A stretch of DNA of 27,677 nt from JAWLDV01 sp046537975. GTDB taxonomy: Bacteria; Desulfobacterota; Desulfobulbia; Desulfobulbales; SURF-16. The translations under genes and the position numbers were made by a program. Shown here in pieces: positions 24,036 through 27,677 of the stretch (position 1 is the first letter of the stretch; each line of letters begins with the position of its first letter). The notes beneath the pieces are model-generated. The model made no database searches and was not told where the DNA came from. It was given only the letters and a program-made list of their open reading frames with translations. Location: assembly GCA_046537975.1 (NCBI GenBank), contig JBKHJR010000037.1, positions 1 through 27,677 on the forward strand, read 5' to 3'.

Positions 24036-24674
24036 TCAAAACAGTATCGCAAAATTCGCAAAGAATGTAGTCGCATGATCATCGATATCATTTTTATAGG
24101 AATATTCATATGAATATCCATTATAAATTACGTCGCCTGTTCCATCATATCCAGAATACCTGAGGCCGATTGATGGAAACATAGTAACTGTCCCGGCTTT
24201 AAAATTTAAGCCGGTTACAGCACCAACTCCGAATTCAGCATAATCACCTTCCAGGTCTGTTCCAACTAATAGACTGTTATCTTCCCCTGTATAATATCCA
24301 ATGCGTACTAACGGACCAAGCCACCAACATAAGCTCTCTTTTTTAATTATAGCAAATCCAAATATATTTTCTATATAAATGCCTGTGCTCTCCAAGCTGT
24401 CATCGTAGACATCTTCAAAATCCTGGCCGGCAAAGCCGACATTGAGCCGGTAATTGAATAAGCTCTGATTTGCAGGCGAGATATCGAAAACGAAGCAACC
24501 TGCTACAGAATTTGAATCGATATCCCATGAATCGATGTCACTATCCTTTTCGGCCTCGCCTGATCCCCCTGAAACACCGATGAAGCCATCAAGCCCGCCT
24601 GCAGAGACAGTGGAACTCCATAACAATGAGGTAAAGAATGCTGTAGTAACTAACAACCAAACCGATTTCTTCAT
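24036..24674 (-). CDS. Outer-membrane beta-barrel protein
   Basis: 212 residues. The signal peptide MKKSVWLLVTTAFFTSLL...VSA has a clear cleavage site before GGLDG. The mature part alternates polar and hydrophobic residues in about eight predicted strands with aromatic girdles (YRLNVGFAGQDF, VRIGYYTG, SIGLRYSGY) and ends in phenylalanine (FANFAILF), the usual outer-membrane insertion signal. The size suggests an eight-stranded OmpA/OmpW-like barrel; the ligand is unknown. A strong AGGAGGT lies about 7 nt before the ATG. It is 70 bp downstream of the bactofilin gene and on the same strand, so it may be co-transcribed. Its AT content is somewhat higher than that of the neighbours. Confidence 0.82.
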   Translation of the reverse strand: MKKSVWLLVTTAFFTSLLWSSTVSAGGLDGFIGVSGGSGEAEKDSDIDSWDIDSNSVAGCFVFDISPANQSLFNYRLNVGFAGQDFEDVYDDSLESTGIYIENIFGFAIIKKESLCWWLGPLVRIGYYTGEDNSLLVGTDLEGDYAEFGVGAVTGLNFKAGTVTMFPSIGLRYSGYDGTGDVIYNGYSYEYSYKNDIDDHATTFFANFAILF

Positions 24675-24744
24675 AGTACCTACCTCCTAAGTGAAAAAAT
24701 ATTTCAACTCAGGTAATTTCAGGAACTAACACCAAACTATACAA

Positions 24745-25209
24745 TTAAGCAGCGTTCTCGGTTCCGGTCTTGGCCTTCTTGCTGGTGGCAGCTTCCTTGA
24801 CCTGGGCATTCCGGTCTTCCTTGGAAATCGACGAGCCTGGCTCCAGACGCAATTCCTTACTTCGGGACTTGACCTCCCCGTTCAGGGCCGCGCCGGATTC
24901 CACCGTCATATCTGTGGCCTCGACTCTGCCGTCAACCGCCCCGCTTGCGAAGACATTAAGTTTTTTAACATTGACTTTTCCCTCCACTTGGCCGCAACAG
25001 ACAAAGGTATTGACCAGGATATCACCGACCACCACCCCGGATTCCCCCATGATCAAATAATCACCCTGGACATTGCCCTTGATGCGGCCGTCGAGCCTAA
25101 GCTTGCCCTTGAAAGAGACATCACCTTCCAGTTGCATGTCCTGGCCGATGACACTGGTTATCGCCGAATCATTACCACCGTCCTTCTCACTCTTTCTCCC
25201 AAAAAACAT
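24745..25209 (-). CDS. Bactofilin family cytoskeletal protein
   Basis: 154 residues. The central region (about 17-118) is the bactofilin beta-helix, made of short repeats rich in glycine and valine (IGQDMQLEGDVSFKGKLRLDG, VEGKVNVKKLNVF), with disordered charged tails. Bactofilins polymerise without nucleotide at the membrane and scaffold peptidoglycan enzymes, affecting cell shape, stalks or motility. It lies 35 bp after an M23 peptidase gene, a pairing seen widely and consistent with a scaffold-and-enzyme unit. The start is preceded by a weak GGAAA only. Confidence 0.92.
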   Translation of the reverse strand: MFFGRKSEKDGGNDSAITSVIGQDMQLEGDVSFKGKLRLDGRIKGNVQGDYLIMGESGVVVGDILVNTFVCCGQVEGKVNVKKLNVFASGAVDGRVEATDMTVESGAALNGEVKSRSKELRLEPGSSISKEDRNAQVKEAATSKKAKTGTENAA

Positions 25210-25244
25210 ATATTATTTCCATAGGTTAAAGTTAAACGGCATAA

Positions 25245-26147
25245 TCACTCCACTTTCTCTCCGTGCACCGAACCGCCGCTGTCTGTAACCGAGCCTCCAA
25301 TCACCTCCGCCACTCGCACGAAGCGATAAGGATCGATCGCCTTGTTCTTGTAAAATATACTGTAATGGAGATGGGGCCCTGTACTGCGTCCTGTATTGCC
25401 CAGCAGAGCAAACTCGTCACCCCGTTCGATCCGGTCACCGGCACTGACCAGTCTGCGTTGCAGGTGCAGATAGCGAGTTTCAAAACCATTGCCATGATCA
25501 ATTTTGATGTAATTGCCGTTGCCCCGGGTATAATTACTGGTAACCACTGTGCCGGCGGCTGGAGCCCGGGCCTTGGTGCCGGCCCGGTTGTGGATATCAA
25601 GGCCGTCATGCATGGCTGGCTGCCCGGTAAAGGGGTCACGGCGGCGGCCAAAAGGCGAAGTCAGGGTCCCGGGTACCGGCGAACCCAAGGGAATCGACTT
25701 GAGAAAATCAAGGTAGTGGTCAACCTTAAACGTCAGGTCACTGTAAGAGTCGCCAGCCAGGGCAATATAGGGACCGCCGGTATTACTCCCTTGCTCATCG
25801 ATCTCGAGATCAATACCCACCGCAGCCAAAATCGATTCAATGACCTCGCTGCGCTGGCGCAACTCATCCATGGCGTTATCGAGCCGCGCCCGCTGCTTCT
25901 CTTCCTTATCGGCGACCCGGGCCAGCATCTGGCGATGTTTTTTCTTGACCGAGGCCAACTCAGACTTAATCGCGGAGTTCCGGGCCTGCAAGGTGATATT
26001 TTCCACCTTAGCCCGCCAGCCTACAACACTGACCAACAGCAAGGCCATGATCACACAGGCCATGACCGGTATCCATGGCTTCTTGACCGTAACGTGACGA
26101 ATCCTGCCCCGTTCACTGGTAATCAGAAAATGAAGTTTAGCTTTCAT
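25245..26147 (-). CDS. Membrane-anchored M23 (LytM-type) metallopeptidase
   Basis: 300 residues. Basic cytoplasmic N-terminus, transmembrane helix (about 25-43), long coiled coil (about 45-105), then a C-terminal M23 domain with all zinc/catalytic residues: His180 and Asp184 (MHDGLDIH), His228 and HLH (259-261). It should therefore be an active peptidoglycan endopeptidase in the periplasm, rather than a degenerate activator of the EnvC type. The start at 26147 is set by GGAGG about 6 nt upstream; an in-frame ATG at 26177 lies upstream of this. It is followed at once by the bactofilin gene. Bactofilin-M23 pairs (for example in Helicobacter) help shape the cell. Confidence 0.93.
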   Translation of the reverse strand: MKAKLHFLITSERGRIRHVTVKKPWIPVMACVIMALLLVSVVGWRAKVENITLQARNSAIKSELASVKKKHRQMLARVADKEEKQRARLDNAMDELRQRSEVIESILAAVGIDLEIDEQGSNTGGPYIALAGDSYSDLTFKVDHYLDFLKSIPLGSPVPGTLTSPFGRRRDPFTGQPAMHDGLDIHNRAGTKARAPAAGTVVTSNYTRGNGNYIKIDHGNGFETRYLHLQRRLVSAGDRIERGDEFALLGNTGRSTGPHLHYSIFYKNKAIDPYRFVRVAEVIGGSVTDSGGSVHGEKVE

Positions 26148-26847
26148 GAAATCCTCCGGCTGCTGTTCAATGATCATTACGGAATACCAACAGCAACCGA
26201 TAATTATGGCGAAAAATAATAAAAAGATTTAATCTTGGGCTTTCATTTCACAAAAAATTTAATAAATAAAAATGAAAACGCTGTTTAACTGCGGAATCGA
26301 ACGTCGGAAAATTTTTCCCCGACCACATAGCCCGACAATTTCTGCAGACCATTTTTTTTCAATATACTGGAGAAACGGACACCGGCTGTTTTCAATTATG
26401 CCCCACCCCTTCCGACTAATTCTTCTACCCAGGCAGCCTAATTAAAAAGGTTAAAGCGATGCCTGCCGACGACCGGTTATGACAACACTTTCAACAAAGG
26501 GGACGCTCCTGGGGCATGTATTCCAAAATTTTACAAGTCGATTGCCTGCAAAGAAAAAACATACCCTCTGGAATTATTCCGCTATATCCGTTTTAACCCT
26601 ATGATTGCAACTATCATGCCGAATCCGGCATTAATGAGCGGACACAAGTGATGCAGATATTCCGTGTCCATGGATGTGACAAAACTGGAGAGACAAAATG
26701 TGGGATAAAATCGGGCCCCGGTTGGGCAAGACCTCAGAGAAGGATAGGACGAAATAGCACGGCTCTCTCGCAGTTGGAGCGGTGCGGATGCCCTGTACAG
26801 AAAACCCGGAGCCTGGTCAACACAAAACCGACTGTGGGGCGCGTGCT
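26148..26847. other. Intergenic region between M23 gene and MASE3 sensor gene
   Basis: 700 bp without a convincing gene. It should hold the M23 promoter, but no strong match was found. Visible structure: ATGCCG-AATC-CGGCAT hairpin (26616-26631); GGACAC...GTGTCC (26640-26669); and a strong hairpin with arms GCACGGCTC and GAGCGGTGC (one mismatch, 26757-26785). The segment 26640-26830 looks more structured and GC-rich than its surroundings. A 69-codon ORF here (26648-26857) is not supported. Confidence 0.6.
26757..26785. repeat. GC-rich hairpin
   Basis: Arms GCACGGCTC (26757-26765) and GAGCGGTGC (26777-26785) pair at eight of nine positions around an 11-nt loop. No T-tract follows, so it is not a standard terminator; it could be part of a non-coding RNA, or a repeat. 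Confidence 0.4.
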
Positions 26848-27677
26848 CTACAGATAATCCTTATAGTGCTGCTCTAAACAGGCCGGACAAACACTATGGC
26901 TAAAATCAGCTTCGGAATGATTGGCAACGTAGACTTCCACCTGACTCCAGTAACCTTCATCATCTCTTATCTTCTTGCAGAAGGAACAAATGGGCAGAAT
27001 CCCCCTGAGAGTCTTAATCTCGATAAGGGCTTGCTGGAGTTCAGATATCAATTCGTTTTTTTCTCGCTCTACTTTTACCCGCTCACTAATTTCCCCTGTT
27101 AACTGCCTGTTTACTTCCTGCAATTTCTGGCGCTTCTTGTCCAAATCACGAAACAGAAGGGCATGAGGCCTTCTTAAGCCGGTTACAATAATAGCCCTGT
27201 AAAGCAGATAGAAAGAAATGATCTTCAGTAGATGGCCTATCAGGTTGGCCGGCCCATATACACTTAAGTAGGCGGTAAAGGTTATCTCGGCACAGGCAGT
27301 CAATACTATGGAAATTAACGCCAAAAGAAAAACGTCTCTCTCAAATTGATTTCTCCTCAACCAGATTCTTAAGCAGGCCGTCAGCAGGAAAGCGGAGATC
27401 ACGTATTCACTGATTATTTTGAATGGGGTAAGACCTGATCCTGATAAATAACAATCCGGAAAAATGCGCCAGAAAAATATTGAAAACAGTAAAAGAGCCG
27501 CAACAGCTGCGAGAGAGAGAAAAAGGAGATTATGGGGAAACTTGCGTCCCAAAAAAGAAGGAGCTATTAACAAAGAAACGCTTTCGAAGTATCTGGCGGC
27601 AATCCATAATTGGGTCGGCAGATTTGCCCCGGAATCGGGAAACACTCCAATCCCTTTATAAGCCAGGAGGTGGAGGC
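26848..27677 (-). CDS. MASE3-type membrane sensor with coiled coil and four-Cys C-terminal motif (5' partial)
   Basis: The frame is open to the right edge: in-frame codons before the GTG at 27645 read HLLAYKGIG, which continues the MASE3 pattern, so the true start lies outside the window. Visible: a MASE3 part (TQLWIAARYFESVSLLIAP) with about five transmembrane helices, a coiled coil (FRDLDKKRQKLQEV to QQALIEIKTL), and a C-terminal tail ILPICSFCKKIRDDEGYW ending CPACLEQHYKDYL. The CxxC...CPxC tail is a known C-terminal module of deltaproteobacterial sensor proteins. No histidine kinase, GGDEF, EAL or HD-GYP domain is present in the visible part. The ligand and output are unknown; redox or metal sensing by the cysteines is inference. 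Confidence 0.85.
   Translation of the reverse strand, partial: LHLLAYKGIGVFPDSGANLPTQLWIAARYFESVSLLIAPSFLGRKFPHNLLFLSLAAVAALLLFSIFFWRIFPDCYLSGSGLTPFKIISEYVISAFLLTACLRIWLRRNQFERDVFLLALISIVLTACAEITFTAYLSVYGPANLIGHLLKIISFYLLYRAIIVTGLRRPHALLFRDLDKKRQKLQEVNRQLTGEISERVKVEREKNELISELQQALIEIKTLRGILPICSFCKKIRDDEGYWSQVEVYVANHSEADFSHSVCPACLEQHYKDYL

Noticed and set aside
25263..26219. 318-codon plus-strand frame opposite the M23 gene
   Set aside because: Antisense to a clear M23 peptidase with intact zinc ligands.
26304..26335. GTCGG...CCGAC hairpin upstream of the M23 gene as a terminator
   Set aside because: The stem is interrupted and no T-tract follows on either strand.
26648..26857. 69-codon ORF in the structured intergenic region
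   Set aside because: No ribosome-binding site, odd composition, and it lies across the predicted hairpins.

Overview
The window comes from a Gram-negative anaerobe with a reductive-type dissimilatory sulfite reductase. dsrA, dsrB and dsrD lie together on the minus strand, and dsrD is a marker of sulfite/sulfate reducers and sulfur disproportionators. The dsr sequences and the general gene content (RACo-like corrinoid activator, divergent polysaccharide deacetylase, bactofilin/M23 pair, MASE3 sensor) fit Desulfobacterota; a Desulfobulbales-like member is my guess, not something proven here. I saw no rRNA, tRNA, CRISPR array, transposase or phage gene.

Layout. (1) 1-6.2 kb, sulfur locus: a strong terminator, then dsrD-dsrB-dsrA transcribed leftward. 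A 560-bp intergenic region carries two divergent sigma70-like promoters and dyad sequences. A CoA-disulfide/persulfide reductase with a C-terminal rhodanese domain runs rightward, followed by an exported helix-hairpin-helix/PLD-nuclease fusion. (2) 6.2-12.2 kb: a TPR-methyltransferase faces a leftward lon-mltG-ParA/MinD-type ATPase group, with lon and mltG overlapping. (3) 12.2-15.1 kb: a hexapeptide-repeat (left-handed beta-helix) protein and an unrecognised 367-residue protein run rightward and meet a leftward universal stress protein. (4) 15.3-20.5 kb, rightward: DinG-type Fe-S helicase, long-chain polyprenyl diphosphate synthase, divergent polysaccharide deacetylase, an S-adenosylmethionine hydrolase split by a frameshift, and a small DUF2892 membrane protein. 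(5) 20.5-23.4 kb, leftward: a tight LapA-BioD-RACo-like operon. (6) 24.0-27.7 kb, leftward: an envelope/cell-shape set of M23 peptidase, bactofilin and outer-membrane beta-barrel protein, preceded by a MASE3-type membrane sensor whose 5' end runs off the window.

How the genes fit together. The left end handles sulfur reduction: DsrAB is the six-electron sulfite reductase, DsrD its activator, and the divergent rhodanese-fused flavoprotein probably deals with persulfide or polysulfide sulfur. The remaining genes are mostly housekeeping: protein quality control, peptidoglycan turnover, quinone side-chain synthesis, DNA repair and envelope shape.

I found no clear undescribed multi-gene system. 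The points most worth a second look are the dyad overlapping the persulfide-reductase promoter, the HhH-PLD fusion, a J-domain-like N-terminus without HPD on the MinD-type ATPase, the frameshifted SAM hydrolase, the sensor with a four-cysteine tail and no output domain, and two structured non-coding islands (23.4-24.0 and 26.1-26.8 kb) that share a near-identical 16-mer.
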